Under the pieces are notes generated by a model. It did not search any database and was not told where the DNA came from. It saw nothing but the letters and a program-made list of their open reading frames with translations. Shown here piece by piece: positions 11,922 through 25,060 of a stretch of DNA of 64,000 nucleotides. This DNA is from Dysidea avara (taxonomy: Eukaryota; Porifera; Demospongiae; Dictyoceratida; Dysideidae), in the NCBI RefSeq assembly GCF_963678975.1, contig NC_089277.1, forward strand, positions 24,316,672 through 24,380,671. The letters are read 5' to 3'. The first letter of the stretch is position 1; every line of letters starts with the position of its first letter. A program made the position numbers and the translations under genes.

Positions 11922-12736
11922 GGGTGTAACTAACCACTGGACTGGACTACTGGACTGGAACACTGGAATGGACTATGGACTGGCATAGTTTTGGTTTTTA
12001 CACATTCTATAGTTGGATTTATTGAGTCTTGCTAGCCAAGGGCCTTCAGAAAACTTGCAGTCTGCTACTGAAATGATGAGTGTGAGGAGTGGATAAAGCA
12101 AAATATTAATGACTTCTAGTGATTTCACCTCTATTTATTATGTTCTTCTACAATACATATACCTATATTCCTTATCAGTATGCTGCATGGAATGTGCTAG
12201 TTATGGTTAACCAATGACAACGTCTTGTAGATAGTAGCAAGCTTGTACAATGCTAATAAATTTGGTCACATATTACAGTATGCCCACCAGCACATGTAAG
12301 AACTAATTATGATAGCAGAAAAACCCTACAGTTGTGCATTGAGTTTGTATATTGCATGTAGGAACAAAATTAATTTAACTACAATAGATTGTCTTAGGAA
12401 GGATACGTAGGTTGAGTCCCAGGGGTCTGAGCTATTTAGTTCAAGGATACAGTGTATCATACATAGGTAGCACAAATATAATAAAATGATTTTTGGCTAC
12501 TACAATCTCCAAAACACAACACTAAGAAGTGTATAAATGCTGTAGAGCATAACAAGTAGTGAAATCACTAGAAGTCAGTTTTTGCTTACTCCACTCCTTG
12601 CACTCTTCATTTCAGTAGCAGACTGCAAGTTTTCTGAAGGCCCTTGGCTAGCAAGACTCACTAAATCCAACCATAGAATGTGTAAAAACCAAAAATATGC
12701 AAGCCCAGTAGTCCAGTCCAGTGATTAATTACACAC
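11922..12736. mobile_element. Long-TIR nonautonomous transposon with 9-bp target duplication (MULE-like)
   Basis: The ends GGGTGTAACTAACCACTGGA and TCCAGTGATTAATTACACAC-type sequence are inverted. The inverted similarity extends about 200 nt inward (to about 12128 on the left, from about 12555 on the right), including GCTAGCCAAGGGCCTTCAGA. Perfect 9-bp direct repeats AAAATACCC flank the unit at 11913-11921 and 12737-12745. Nine-bp duplications with long terminal inverted repeats are typical of Mutator-like elements. No transposase is present. One degenerate box-like sequence (GACTGTTCTATAAGAGTATT) lies just outside, near 12888. Confidence 0.75.
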
Positions 12737-12745
12737 AAAATACCC

Positions 12746-13897
12746 ACTATAATATTAAATTTGACAGAAGCTGTTCTCAGAAAGTGATTAGTATATGGCA
12801 GGATGTTTGGAGCAATGGTAAAATAGCAGTGCACAGGTAAAGAAAACATACTGGCAACTTCTTGAAATGATGCTATTAGAATAGTTGACTGTTCTATAAG
12901 AGTATTTCGATTTTTAGCAGCTTTTAGGTTAAGTCTCACACCAAAAGTATAATTTGAACCCCTCTTAGTAATTCTAAGTAAAGATTAACTATTCTCCCTT
13001 CTCTTTCCATTGCCCATGCATACGCATAAGATGCAATTTTGCATCTGTACTGTAACTTCTAGAAGCTTCCTAGCTTGTACATGGTAAAATTTTGGAGGGG
13101 GTGCTTCAGCACCCCCTGCAACCCCCCTAAATCCGCTCTTGGTTGTTTACCATTTCATGTATATACTCATTGCTTAAACTTCCATTGCAGAAATTTATAT
13201 ACAACACAGTTGTATAACATTTTTATGTTACCATGCTTGAATTAGTGTTATTCCCTAGAAGTAATTTGCATTATTGTGCAATAGCTAGCTAGAGTTTTAT
13301 GCTTCCCATTTTTTAACCACAGCTTTTAAATTATAACACTGTTCACATTAATCAAAAGTACTAAAAATATATAGCCATCAAAAGTGTGTGAGTTGTACTG
13401 TACATTGATTGAATATGTGTCAAACATATCTTCTGTATGCTATAGCATAAGGTGCTTATTAGGCTCAAGAGCTGACTGTTTTATTAGAGAATATTAAAAA
13501 AGTGCCTGTTATTAGAGTAATAAGTGTTTTAGATATGAAATGCAATAACGATTACTGTGTGTTCATTTTTCCTATTTTTCTGGCTTGCACATTTTACTTT
13601 ACTAGAATGTTCCTATTATGCATAATGTATGTTTGATGCTTTTGCTAAATTATTATGCTTGAAATTATGTGTCTAATGCAAACATCATTTGCATGCACAA
13701 GCCTATTTGATGGGCCATGTTTTATAGTTTTGCAGTGCAAGTTGAGGCTCTAAAATTTATAAAGCATCATGGCTTATTAGGGTAGTGCCATTAGGCCCAA
13801 TGAGAGTGCCATTATTTCTTCTTTTTTTTTGAAAAACAAAAATGCAGATAAAATTTTCAGTGAGATTAAGTTAACTGTGTACACATGAGTGCATTTT
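12746..13897. other. Intergenic stretch with a transposon-end fragment
   Basis: At about 13093-13140 lies a GC-rich hairpin, GGGGGTGCTTCAGCACCCCC, followed by CCCTAAATCCGC. This resembles the subterminal end of hAT-like elements seen elsewhere in the window. A degenerate TGACTGTTTTATTAGAG box is near 13471. No gene was found. Confidence 0.4.
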
Positions 13898-14835
13898 CTA
13901 ATCACCATATCCATTATTCACACTATTCACAGAATCACCGTATCCATCAATAGAAAATTGCAGCTCAAGGGACGGCCTTTGCAAGGTGCTGTTCTCTGTA
14001 CAAAGAAAATACAAGCCTAACAATTCCAACATGGCAACAACAAAGGCGATATCTTGAAAATGAAACACAGGTGTATACAACTACCACACATTCACAAGTA
14101 CACAATTACAACAAACAATAACAAAGTTCAGCACTCACAACAATGAAGTTTATACTGCATAGCACAAGCTCGTGCAAATTTTCTTCATTTAATACAACAC
14201 ATTTGCACATTAATTTTTTGTTTAGTGCACTGTTCCAAGTACAAACTATAAATAAATGATATATTTCACATACCATCCATTAATACACATGCAGTAGGTA
14301 TTATTTTTATGTACTCCAGAACTTTTGATGCTATGTTAATAAACAATTAGTTATAGTAACTTGACCATTACAAATAAAGCTAAGTATTTACTACATCACA
14401 TTGTATTGTATCTTTTTATTCACACCATCATCATTGAGATTAACTAGTCTATCATAGTTGGGAGGACATGCAACACCTCCACTCACAGAATAGTGAGTGT
14501 CCATAGTTGTACCAGTAGCCAATACTGAACACTGACTGGTCTGTACCTCCTTCAGGTACTGATATAATATTGTATAGGATCAGTCCAAACATGATCACCA
14601 CAAATCCGCCCAATGTTGAATACTGAGAACTGTACAGCATTATGTATGGATGTAAAGATAGCAATAAATTTACTCCTAACCTCATTGTCAAACAAGAATA
14701 TGGCAAATATCAAGCTGTACATGTTTTTGGTTAGTAAAGACAAGCTTACAATCATAGAGGAAGATTGTTGGATGACTGCAAGGAAAAAGAAGTAGTAGCC
14801 AATGTTGCAAGCATGGTAGCCAGTAAAGTACAACA
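13898..14835 (-). CDS. Spliced multi-pass (four-helix-like) membrane protein gene, 5' end unresolved
   Basis: Three minus-strand exons join in phase. Exon 14835-14681 encodes two hydrophobic helices (LYFTGYHACNIGYYFFFLAV and SLLTKNMYSLIFAIFLF). A 58-nt intron (14680-14623, GTTAGG...CTCAG) leads to exon 14622-14487 with a third helix (GGFVVIMFGLILYNIIS) and a loop containing ISVPEGGTDQSVFSIGYWYN. A 434-nt intron (14486-14053, GTGAGT...CAAG) leads to exon 14052-13898 with a fourth helix (IAFVVAMLELLGLYFLC) and a short acidic, repetitive tail ending YGD before a TAG. The spacing resembles tetraspan proteins, but I cannot name a family. Upstream exons, possibly around 14976-15158, are not resolved. 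A diverged copy of the VPEGGTDQSV loop exon occurs at about 51127-51215. Confidence 0.6.
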
Positions 14836-15768
14836 CTAAAAGAAACAGGGTAAATATATAATACACCAAATAGCTATTACCATAATTATGATTATGATCA
14901 TTGAACATTAAAAATAAGTTATTGAGACTGGCAATTCACATAAAGCCTATGTAGACTATATAAAGACTCTACAACCTAACTTTTGCTTTCAAGTGGCAAG
15001 TGTAGATATAGTAGCCATCCAAGAAAGCTGTATGCATCTTCTCCAGCACCTTTTAAAGTTTCCAAAGATTTAGTATTGTCTTTATACTTTAAATATGCAA
15101 GGGTAAGTTGTTCAGCAAACGAACTGATGCAAACTATAGACCGGTGAGTGGCAAACACTACCTACATATAAGAAGCATGTTCACAACTGCACTTTGGTTA
15201 ATGCATCAACAGACATTTGGATTAGACAATCATACACAATTTTGGCTTAGGCTATCAAGCTATAACTCATGTAAATGTACAGGGGAGTGTCAAATATAAC
15301 AGTTTGGTAATGACTTTTAAAGTTGTACCAATAAAGAAGACTGCTCAAATTGCACACATGCAACGGTTACTAACATTTGACAAGTCTGTACATATTAGAA
15401 GCCAAATACAATTCAGGAAAACTACATGCATTTTCAAGCGTATGTACTTGGGCCATTTGATAGCCCTTTTGTTTTCAACCCACACATAATTAGGATTGGC
15501 AGGCAACCCCATCTAATATTGATAAGCACACCATAAGGAACTTGTGTACCAAAAATGGTGTTTTTATCCACCTCGTAACAATAATTTTGCTAAACTACCT
15601 TACTAATTATATGCCAATCGGCTACTGGCTTACTGCATGACTATTACAATGGAAGCACATAACAATAATTATGTATGAATGCATTGCATTGTAGTTACAA
15701 ACATTATGATGAAAAAATAATAATGTTTACAAAAATATAGCATGTGTTTATGTGACAGTAAATGTAAC

Positions 15769-16397
15769 CTGTGCCAAAAACAGCCCAGCCGTAAAAAAAG
15801 GCGAGGCTAAGAATGCACAAGTACATGTTCATGGAGTAACCAAAAGACATGATATCAAAATCTGGCCTAGTAAAGCATTTACAGTATAGGCACTTTTGTG
15901 CAACCATTTTCTATATTTCTATATGCTTCACATTATCGCATCCAGCTAGCTGTGCATGTGTACTTGCAATATACACAATATTACTGAGATGATAAAAGCT
16001 ATTACACTGCATTGTTACAAAAATTAATTTAACTAAAAGTTTACAATTAGTTTCTACTTGGCCATCTTTTTGCACTGTATATTAAAATAAAAAGATGGCC
16101 AAGTAGAAACTGATTGTAAATTTTTAGTTAAATTAATTTTGGTAACAATGCAGTGTAATATCTTTTATCATCTCAGTAGTATTGTGTATATTGCAAGCAC
16201 ATGTAGTCATGTACACATGCACAGCTAGCTGGATGCGATAATGTGAATCACAATAGAAAATGGATGCACAAAAGTGCCTATACTGTAAATGCTTTCTTGG
16301 CCAGATTTTGATATCATATCTTTGGTTACTCCATGAACATGTACTTGTGCATTCTTGGCCTCGCCTTTTTTTACAGCTGGGGTGTTTTTGGCACAGG
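15769..16397. mobile_element. 629-bp foldback element
   Basis: Nearly the whole unit is one palindrome centred near 16083. The ends are CCTGTGCCAAAAACAGCCCA and GGTGTTTTTGGCACAGG. Inside, TACTTGGCCATCTTTTT is mirrored by AAAAAGATGGCCAAGTA. The terminal AAAACAGCCCAGCCGTAAAA and following GGCGAGGC follow the same pattern as the tails of C1-C4. The small open frames within it (15704-15907, 16133-16534, 16260-16580) are arms of the palindrome, not genes. Confidence 0.8.
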
Positions 16398-16439
16398 ATA
16401 TCACTACATTTAGAGAACATACAGTTAGGTATTATATTA

Positions 16440-16892
16440 CAGGGGTGGATCCAGGAGCTGGCAAGGGGAGGGGCACAAACAGGCCAAGTTGTAGATGGTT
16501 GGGGAGAGCCAGATTTTCTTGTTAGTTGCTGCATTTTTGAAACAGCAAATAATCACCTCTTAGTAGTGTCTCACTGTTAATTTTGCCATTTTGATCCTTT
16601 CAGGTGGTTAAGTCTTAAAAGTTCTGAATGTCTTAAACAACAAGATAACTATTTTTAGAGGCATTTAGTATGCACGAAGGTGCTGGGTGACAATTTCAGA
16701 GCTATTTTGGCTTTGGTTCCAAGTGGATTTTTAAAATGCTATAAATGTGCATATTTTCATGAGTTTATAAACTGATCTTGGACTGACATAAAGTTGAGTA
16801 GCTAGCTATTTTAAAAGTATGGCTGGCTCCTCCACAAGGTGAAGGGGGAGGGGGGCATTTGCCCCAAATTCCCCATCCTGGATCCGCCATTG
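16440..16892. mobile_element. hAT-like nonautonomous element, copy 1
   Basis: It starts CAGGGGTGGATCCAGGA and ends TGGATCCGCCATTG, an inverted pair typical of hAT-type termini. It shares more than 350 bp with the next element, including GCACGAAGGTGCTGGGTGAC. No transposase is present. Confidence 0.65.
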
Positions 16893-16893
16893 T

Positions 16894-17352
16894 CAGGGGC
16901 GGATCCAGGAACTGGCAAAGGGAGGGGCACAAACAGGCTAAGTTGTAGGTGATTGGGGAGAGCCAGATTCTGTTGTTAGTTGCTGCATTTTTGAAGCAGC
17001 AAATAATCACCTCTTAGTAGTGTCTCACTGTTGGTTTTTGCCATTTTAGCCTTTGCAGATGGTTGTGAAGTCTTAAAAGCTGTTTAAATAGCTCTGAATG
17101 TCTTACACAACAGCTGAACAACAACACGATGATTGGTTTTTGAGGCACTTAGCATGCACGAAGGTGCTGGGTGACATTTTCTGAGCTAGTTTGACTTTGT
17201 TCGCTTTGGTTTCAGGTAAAATGTGAATATTTTCATGAGTTTTAAACTGTTCTTGGCCTGACATTAAATTTAGTATTTTAATCAGCAGTATATGGCTGGC
17301 TCAGGGGGGCGGGAGTCATTTGCCCCAAATGCCCCATCCCTGGATCCGCCAT
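16894..17352. mobile_element. hAT-like nonautonomous element, copy 2 (tandem)
   Basis: It starts CAGGGGCGGATCCAGGA one base after copy 1 and ends TGGATCCGCCA. The flanks TTATATTA (16432-16439) and TTACATTA (17351-17358) differ by one base and could be an 8-bp duplication around the whole tandem pair. Small indels separate the copies. Confidence 0.6.
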
Positions 17353-17361
17353 TACATTATA

Positions 17362-17362
17362 C

Positions 17363-17405
<43 letters not shown>
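17362..17405. repeat. (AT)n microsatellite
   Basis: An uninterrupted TA dinucleotide run of about 40 nt directly follows the hAT-like pair. Confidence 0.9.
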
Positions 17406-17406
<1 letters not shown>

Positions 17407-17544
17407 TATATATCAGATTATTATACTACAAATATATACTAATACATGCCTATGCATAGCTAGTTATGTACAATGATTATTATGTATCTTGAAAAATACA
17501 AACAGGTTTGCACATATAGTCAAAATAACTCAAAAAAGAGTAGA

Positions 17545-20500
17545 CTAATTTTCAAATATCAATGGTTCTCGAAAATTAGTAAAGTTGTACTGTGCTTCTG
17601 CAATTTCCATGGTATTATTTTCATTGTGAATTTCTCTTTGTCTCCTGGCGTAGCACTTTTCAATTATATATTTCCTTGCAGCTGTTACTGTTGTGGTACA
17701 ATGGTTGGCAATGATAAAGGCAAACACATGATAAACTAAAATGATCAGACAATGAAGAAATGACAGACCAACCATCACATTTACTGTGATTATGTTCATT
17801 GTTTCCTTTCCATTGAATATGAGCAATACACACATTATGGCAAAGTTGTAAAGTAGTAGCAATTCATGAACATTAATTAACTTGTTCTTGTATGGCTGGA
17901 TATAACCTTGAATGATGGTCAGAGTAATAACTATAATGCAGCAAATAGGGGCACTTAGGTAGCTTTTTAGAACAGAGAGCACTAGTATAACATTTCTGAG
18001 CAATGGTTGTATTCCAATCCAGTAATAATATTGACTTTTGAATGGTCCTAGAAAAGCATCTATTAGTGGCTTAAACCAATGAATAAGTTTGAATCTCATC
18101 AGTGGTTTAGTAAACAATAATATGGCATTAAATGCTATTAACAAAAAAACAACAACAAGCATACACCAATCAAAAGTAAAAACTTCCATCCATATAGTGG
18201 AATAGTTGGATCAAGTAACCAAAGATTCTTGGATCTGTGACTTGGTATAGTGATGATGGTAGTGTACAGAGATGTACTAGATATGGCGTGTAGTATACTA
18301 GTGTAAGTAAGCATAAACAAGGTTGCTAGTACTGGTAATGCTCTGTTAAATGTTAACTGATAAAGTTTGCTAGAGTATCGACTTCCTAAAATAAATGTAG
18401 CAGCAATAAGTATCAAATATATTGGGTATGAAAATTGTATGCACATTTTTGCATACATGTTCATGCCATTATAAAAGCACATTTCAAAAGACGGTCCAAG
18501 GTTTGCTGTGTAAATGTATGAATGCAAAACTGCCACTAACCTATCCCTTAAGTGCAATAAAGGACTAATGATCCAAGCCATGTTAGCATGTAATACAAGA
18601 CCATTAATTGTTCCCAAGGTCACTGTCAAGTTAAGGATGAAAAGGAGCACAGTCAGAAGTAAACCAGTAAACGCAAATTAAATATATGATAAATAATAAA
18701 TGTGCATTGGAGCATCTCTTACACTTGTTGGATCCAAAAACTACACTGTACCCTTCTGCACATTGTGAGCAAAGCAAACCAGTTTTGTGAGGCTGACATT
18801 GTAAATCTGGTTTACCTAGACTGATTCTAATTGTACCTGGTAGGCTATAGTCAATAGGACAGTCACTTGCTATGATATAATGACTAGTTAAGTTTACTGA
18901 CTGATTCCCTAATATATAGATATTAGGAATTCTTCTCAATGTTTGACTACTTATCATACAGTCATCAATGTATTTTCTAAGATCAGGATCACAGTCACAA
19001 ATACCATGTTGTAATGTAAATCCTAATGGACATGGAAGAAGATGAACATAGAAGGCATCATAAGAAGTGTACAGGATTGGTTGAGCGGTTAGGAATAGTT
19101 CACAAACTGTAGGATTCTGTGAAGCAATGGGAAAATGGACTGGTTTACTTTGGTTCTAATGAAGTGTGTGCCTTATGCTGTCATGCTCAAAAATTGTACA
19201 AGCCGATTTTGGTAAATTATCATTATATGTTTCAACATACATGATACCGACCTTTTCTTTATTGTAAGGTAGAGATAAATCAACAGTTAAATTTTCACTA
19301 GGATATACAGGACCTAATTGATCAACACTACAATTGTAATGTGATGATGGTGGACAGTGGCAAACTGTGGTGTGAATACCTATGAACTGGTGAAACATCT
19401 GACCATATTTGTATCTTATGATTGCTTTGTTTACAATTGAAGGAATAATTATGAAAAATGCTGCACCAGGAGCCCATTTGCAGTGTGATGTTAATTGATA
19501 CATTGACTGTAATCCTTTAGCTAATCCATAATTACGCTCCCAAATAAACAACAAATTAATCTGAAAATCTTCATATTGGTTATTTACTGGTAAATAATAC
19601 TGGAAAAGACAATAAGAATAAGGATGATTGGATCTAATAGGAACATGAATTAGTTGATTATCGACAGTATAATTGTGATACAATGTTAGGTTGGCACTAC
19701 CTAACAGCACTAAATAACAGCGGTGTTCACATACCAGAGAAATTAACTGTTTACAGTCATTACCATCAAACACAATACTATTTGATAAGTTTATCATGGA
19801 GTAAGATAAGTAAATAGTTTCACTCATATATATGTATTCTTAACAAATTTAGTGATGCCATTAAAGTGCATGTGTCCACATTTCAATAATATCAGCTTAT
19901 GAGGTGTATTTTCTTTTACGATAAAGTATCCCATGGCAGAAATCAAATTCATTTGGTTGAATAATCACAAGATGATATGGTTGCCACTTTCAAAAGAGTT
20001 AGTTGATTTTTATAAAACATTGCATTGCTAAAATTAACATTTAGCCTCAAGTTAAGACAAGTTGAGAATATTGTAAAGCTCAGCAGCGAAACGTCTAAAG
20101 ATTTGTCATATTTATAACGTGTATAAGAAAATAAACTTTTATGAAAAATAACAATATGCCTTGGGCCAACAGGATCAACAGTGCAAGGGACATTGTGCCA
20201 GATATTAATGAGGTCAGTGGATATATTGTTTGAAACAAAATTACATTCATAAAAGGAGACAATGACATCTAATGAAGATGCGATGTGAATGTGTAATATA
20301 TTGCTATCAACACTCAAATTAGAGAAATTAGAGTTTTTAATAGTTATGAACACGCTGAACTGGTAAAGTGATATTTCAAATACTGCTTTGGTTGAATCAT
20401 AAATGCAAGACTTGCAATCATCTATCAGTGTAGTATTGTTAATATTAATGAAAACTTCCTCATTTTGTTTCACAGGCCTACAATGTTTATGTCTGTAATA

Positions 20501-21093
20501 GCAGTATAATCCATAGCTGCATAGAGGTTGTTCTGCTTGCATTCCCATATTTATGTAACATTCTCCACGTTATTTTCTCCCATCATATTACAGGCAAATA
20601 TACCATACCCCAGTGGGTTGTAAATGTTTGTATTGCTGATGCTTACATCAATGCAACAATGAAGATAAATGGCTGCCCAATAAGTTTGATCAGCATTGCT
20701 CATACTGTATAGGCATTCACTAATTACTAATGTTGAACTGCCACATTCTTCAAACATTAAGTATCTTATCAGCAGAGTAGTGACATTATAAAAATAAATA
20801 CGACGATTAGGTAAACATCTGATGACACTTACAGGTGAGGTAGGATCACTGGTATTTGGTGTACCAATGAGTGAAAAGTTACTGACATTTTGAATTGTGA
20901 AATTTACTTTTATATGATAGTATTCTCCTTGATCAAATAACAATGTTGTATCAGACACAAAGTACTCATCAGAGTTGTTAGTGAAGTATTCTAGTGTATG
21001 ACAAGGTAGTTGTAGACATGGGATATTATCAGGATGAACATGATGAGCAGCAACTCTGATGGTTAGCAGTACAGCAAGTGAAGCATAAAACAA
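17545..21093 (-). pseudogene. Paralogue A: signal peptide, large ectodomain, 7TM-like membrane protein (disabled)
   Basis: On the minus strand it begins MFYASLAVLLTIRVAAH, a signal peptide. The ectodomain is long and Asn-rich, with repetitive aliphatic strands (SNFSNLSVDS type) that suggest a parallel beta-helix. A cysteine-rich hinge, CQPHKTGLLCSQCAEGYSVV, precedes about seven hydrophobic helices and a short cytosolic tail ending FREPLIFEN. Compared with the copy at 25998-29524, disablements are visible: a stop and frameshift near 20550; stops near 19948; a frameshift near 19835; an in-frame TAG at about 19158 (H*NQS against HGNQS); a 4-nt insertion near 18680; and a one-base loss in a T7 run near 18138. 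This makes it a pseudogene. The family is, to my knowledge, uncharacterised and expanded in sponges. A receptor or adhesion role is inference. Confidence 0.75.
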
Positions 21094-21625
21094 TATGATT
21101 GCTATGGAATATGCAAAATATAATATTTATTGCAATGGTGAATCAATATATATAATTATATATATACAAAGGTCTCTAACATACGCACCAACATTAATTT
21201 TATCTTAGGCACTGAAAAAGCAATACATATTTATAATTACCTTGTATGTCCATTGCTATATTACCATCACTGAGTGCACAACACAAAGCGTACCGATACA
21301 CTGTAACATTTGGTGTATACAGTGTATAATTATGTGTCAATGTTACAACTAATATGTACATATATAGCTATGTATGTATGAATCACAAAAATTATTGTAA
21401 ACATTCAGATGTAACCTACATATCCTTATAAAGGTTAGTGAAACCAAATTGTTAGCATATTGAATGCATATAAACAGATATTAAAGTACAATAGCAGTTT
21501 ATAATACCACCCACCCAAGGTAAACGTGAAGTCCAGCAATGACTACGTACCTATTGAAGTAGCAATCAGCACCAAGTATAATGGATATGTGTCACTGAGT
21601 TGTATCCACATTTTAATTTATTCTA

Positions 21626-21662
21626 TTATAAAAGCATATTTCAAAAGATGGTCTGAGATTAG
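21626..21662 (-). pseudogene. Tiny third fragment of the same membrane-protein family
   Basis: Thirty-odd bases (ATAAAAGCATATTTCAAAAG then ATGGTCTGAG) match the segment of paralogues A and B near 18470 and 26930 that encodes the FEMCFY/FEACFY region. It suggests a further decayed copy between A and B. Confidence 0.4.
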
Positions 21663-22770
21663 ACCAAAATATTAATAAATTTTATTTGGTCAGAACTGTT
21701 CCCTTGCATACATTATGTTTGCCAGATATACCTGTTTTGCATTAAATGTAGCTAGTTACCAGCTGAAACAATGATGTCATCCACCATGCACGTGCAGCCA
21801 AAATTGATCATAACTGGCCATATATTTGGAAAGCTAAATCTTTTTCGGGAGTTTCCAGTGAGTTGTCAGAAAGAATCTGTTTTCCTCCCTGCTAGCCATA
21901 GTAAGCATGATATTTGAAGGTCCCAATCTTAAGACACAAACCCTACAGCATTATCCATTGCCCAGCTGTTTAAATTCAGGTTGTGACACGGATTCCAGTT
22001 TATTTGTTTTTTGGATGTGGTCAGCATGGAATACCTGAAATGTACTGCCAGAGCACTGTTACTATAGTATCATACCCCAAATGATCCAATGGAAATGGAC
22101 ATTATTCAGAAGTTGTCATCCTGCTGTATAACAGGACTAGTAAAAGTGCAGACGTTGATAAAGCCTGATGAAAAATTTTCACAAAGGGAACTGCATATCT
22201 CACCAAGCAAGGCTGCTCTATATAGAACAACAGAGAGTGTTACTTGTCAGGGAGGCCATGTATATATGGGACAGTCACTGTTAAAGGGACTTTTGCATGG
22301 TAGTGAAACAGGTACGGTATTAGTATATGAACTACAGAATCTATGTAAATAATTGTAAACAATAGAATTCATGTATGTAATAAAACAATTAGGTTCAGAA
22401 TATTTTTGTATTGCTTTTTCATGGTTTTAGTGGTATATTTAAAAAGGGGTATGGCTTCCAATGGCCTTATTAACCAGATAGCTATGTTTATCACTAAATG
22501 CAAAGCTATATCATAGTACATACACATACATGCAATGGTTTTCTTAGTCTGATGCACTACTGTGAAATGTACCTTGACTATATGTACAGTACATGTACAT
22601 AATACAGGATGTTAGCTATATCATGGTTGAATAGATATTTTCTAGGATGTATAGTATGTTTTCCTACCTTTAACACTTCTTAAATGAATTAAAGTATATG
22701 AGAGCATCTACATGATTGCATAAAACATCAAAAAATTAATGAGTTCACCACTGATGAGAGTCTAATATTA
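21663..22770. other. Intergenic stretch between paralogues
   Basis: An 87-codon open frame at 22089-22352 (plus) has no recognised domain and no splice support. I see nothing else definite. Confidence 0.3.
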
Positions 22771-23486
22771 CAGACCTCTCAACTCTCACGGTTTCACCGT
22801 GAGACTAAAGTTTTTGGGCCTCTTCTCAAGGTCTCACGGTTAGGTGCTAATTTCTCAAAGTCACGCTCCAGATCTCAAGAATTCTCAAGGTTTTCGCCTA
22901 TAAACAAAATTCAAACCCACAATTGAAAACTTTGCGTCAACTCAATATAAGAAATGGTACTAATGTGATAAATATTTAAAATTTATGGCGCTCAAATCTA
23001 TAAAAGACTGGAGCCAACCTGTAACCCAAGGCTGTATTGCAGCATGGTAAGATGACTTCTAGCAATAAATAAGTTTTTTTAACATTAATCAACTTTGAAT
23101 GTTCTTGGTTGCTAAGATAGACAGCGGGAAATATATCACGTGCCAGAGCAGAGGCCAGATTCTGACCTTGTGAAAAGATTAGTGATACCTACAATCATCA
23201 CAAAGATAGGTATAAAGCTGAATAAGCAGACTTATGATTCACGTGATGCTACACCGTGCTGGAATTCCGGGTTGCTTAGATCCTATGTGTAGATTAACAC
23301 CATAGAGCATAGAAATAAGCTGCAAATAACAGCTGTATGCATGCAGTACAGCTAGTTCATGCTTGTTGACATTCTACGTATGTTATTAATAAAAATTAAT
23401 GTGTGTGCATGAGTCTCACTGTTGCATGCATGAGGTGTCTCACTTGGGGTGTCTCAGGTTAACTCCAGTTCAAGTTGAGAGGTCTG
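22771..23486. mobile_element. TIR transposon CAGACCTCTCAACT...AGTTGAGAGGTCTG
   Basis: Perfect 14-bp inverted ends are flanked on both sides by TA (22769-22770; 23487-23488). The longer flanks TAATATTA and TAATTATG match only partly. CAG/CTG ends suit hAT, whereas the TA duplication suits mariner-like elements, so the class is undecided. Internal TCTCACGGTTTCACCGTGAG is itself a palindrome. There is no coding region. Confidence 0.7.
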
Positions 23487-24186
23487 TAATTATGTAGTCA
23501 TTCATACTAAGTTAATATGTGACCCAGTCTGGGAAAACCGGTCTTATCGCCTATTTAAAAGTATCGCCGGGAAACGCCGCGGTTTTAAGCATTTAGTGTG
23601 TTGTAGCTCATGCGGTCCGCAACGCGAAAAATCGATATCCTCCAATCAACTATTTAAAATTATGTGTTAGGCCAAGTGTAACTTAAATAACACCAGCGTG
23701 GCAGCCAAGTTTGTCACTTTCTTCTGGTAGAAAACGATACAAATGTCTTAAAATCACGTGATTTTTCGTTGCAGCAGTTCGTAGGGTCCTTCGTATGTCA
23801 CGATATTCACTCTCAACATTGTTCAGGTAGTCTATCATCAACTCAAAGTATTGGTGGTTTGATTTTATTGGTCAGTTTCTGGTGGCAGCACGATCTGTGC
23901 AGCTTTTTGGCGAAAGACAAAATGTTTCTTCCTCTGGAGCGCAGGACAAGCAGATCTAGAACAACAACTGCGCCGTGGGTCAGCAATGATCAGTACTAGG
24001 TAAAGTACCTGCATGCTGAGTACGATTATAATTGAAACTTGTGAGCCATCTGTATGCTGAAATTCGGCCAAAATGATGCGATTTTTGCAAACAAATACCA
24101 GAATAGTTGATACATCAGTGAGACAGTCTCCAACAACAAGGATACGAAGCTTATAAATACCTAACAATACGGCCATCTCGTCCAAT

Positions 24187-24553
24187 AAACGCATAAAGCA
24201 ACCCAATGCATGAAATAGGCACTCACGTGATCGATACTCAAATCTCGGAAAAAATACAACCATGATCTATTCCAATGACGTTAAAATCACTTGGAATCAA
24301 GTGACAATCAGTTTGTGTGCATTAGGTTCAGTATCTCGATTAGCCCAGCAGTCTGAGACTCTCCATATGATGCCATCAGAGCATAAAACACACCTGCACT
24401 GGCCCAGACCACGCCTGAGTGAACAATTTTTACAAAAAGGAGCACACTGCATGGTTCCTATTCAGAAATGAAAGCGATTTCATGGGTATTTCCGCGATTT
24501 GAATTTCGATCACGTGAGTGCCTATTTCATGTATTGGATTGCTCTATGCGTTT
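24187..24553. repeat. 62-bp inverted repeat pair with CACGTG core
   Basis: 24187-24248 and 24492-24553 are inverted, about 85 percent identical by eye, with ATGAAATAGGCACTCACGTG conserved. The spacer of about 240 bp has no clear gene. It is probably a decayed foldback element. Confidence 0.6.
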
Positions 24554-24613
24554 ACAGAAGTTTTTAAGTTGCAATTGCTTGTAGCTAATTCTTTATATAA
24601 CTACTATTAGTAG

Positions 24614-25060
24614 TCATACTTCCAGTGTTGAACTCATGCAGCAAATTTCAGTCATAATTGTCACCAAATTCAATCTCAAACTTCCTTAAGGAGCAGCCTA
24701 GGTATTACATTATACTATACTATTATTTCTGGAATTTAACTCAGTAGCTATGCTATTAACATCCATACTTCCAGTGTTGAACTATCAACAAATTTCAGTC
24801 AAAATTGCTACCAAATTCAATCTCAGAACATTGAATTTCCAGGAGGGCATGCCCCCAGACCCCCTAGAAAGCTCATGCTTCACATTTCATGGAGTGATTG
24901 ACTCCTACCTGTGTGCCCCCCCGTTAGCAAAATCCTGGATCCACCCCTGGTGGGGGCTAAGTAGGGGTAAAAGTGGTAAATGATAGTACAAGTATATAGG
25001 AAACAGAGCAGTGGCGGATCCAAGGTGGGATAGAAGAGACACATGCCCCCCTCCCCTCTG
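24614..25060. repeat. Decayed hAT-like fragments and an 80-bp direct repeat
   Basis: CATACTTCCAGTGTTGAACT recurs at 24614 and 24762, followed by similar sequence (CAAATTTCAGTCA, CCAAATTCAATCTCA). Downstream are hAT-type termini: CCTGGATCCACCCCTGG near 24934 and CAGTGGCGGATCCA near 25012. No complete element can be delimited. Confidence 0.45.

Noticed and set aside
15704..16580. Several 60-133-codon open frames on both strands
   Set aside because: They are the two arms of the 15769-16397 palindrome and the edge of the hAT-like repeat, giving mirror-image frames with no independent support.
22089..22352. 87-codon plus-strand open frame as a gene
   Set aside because: No domain, no splice context and no homologous copy in the window.
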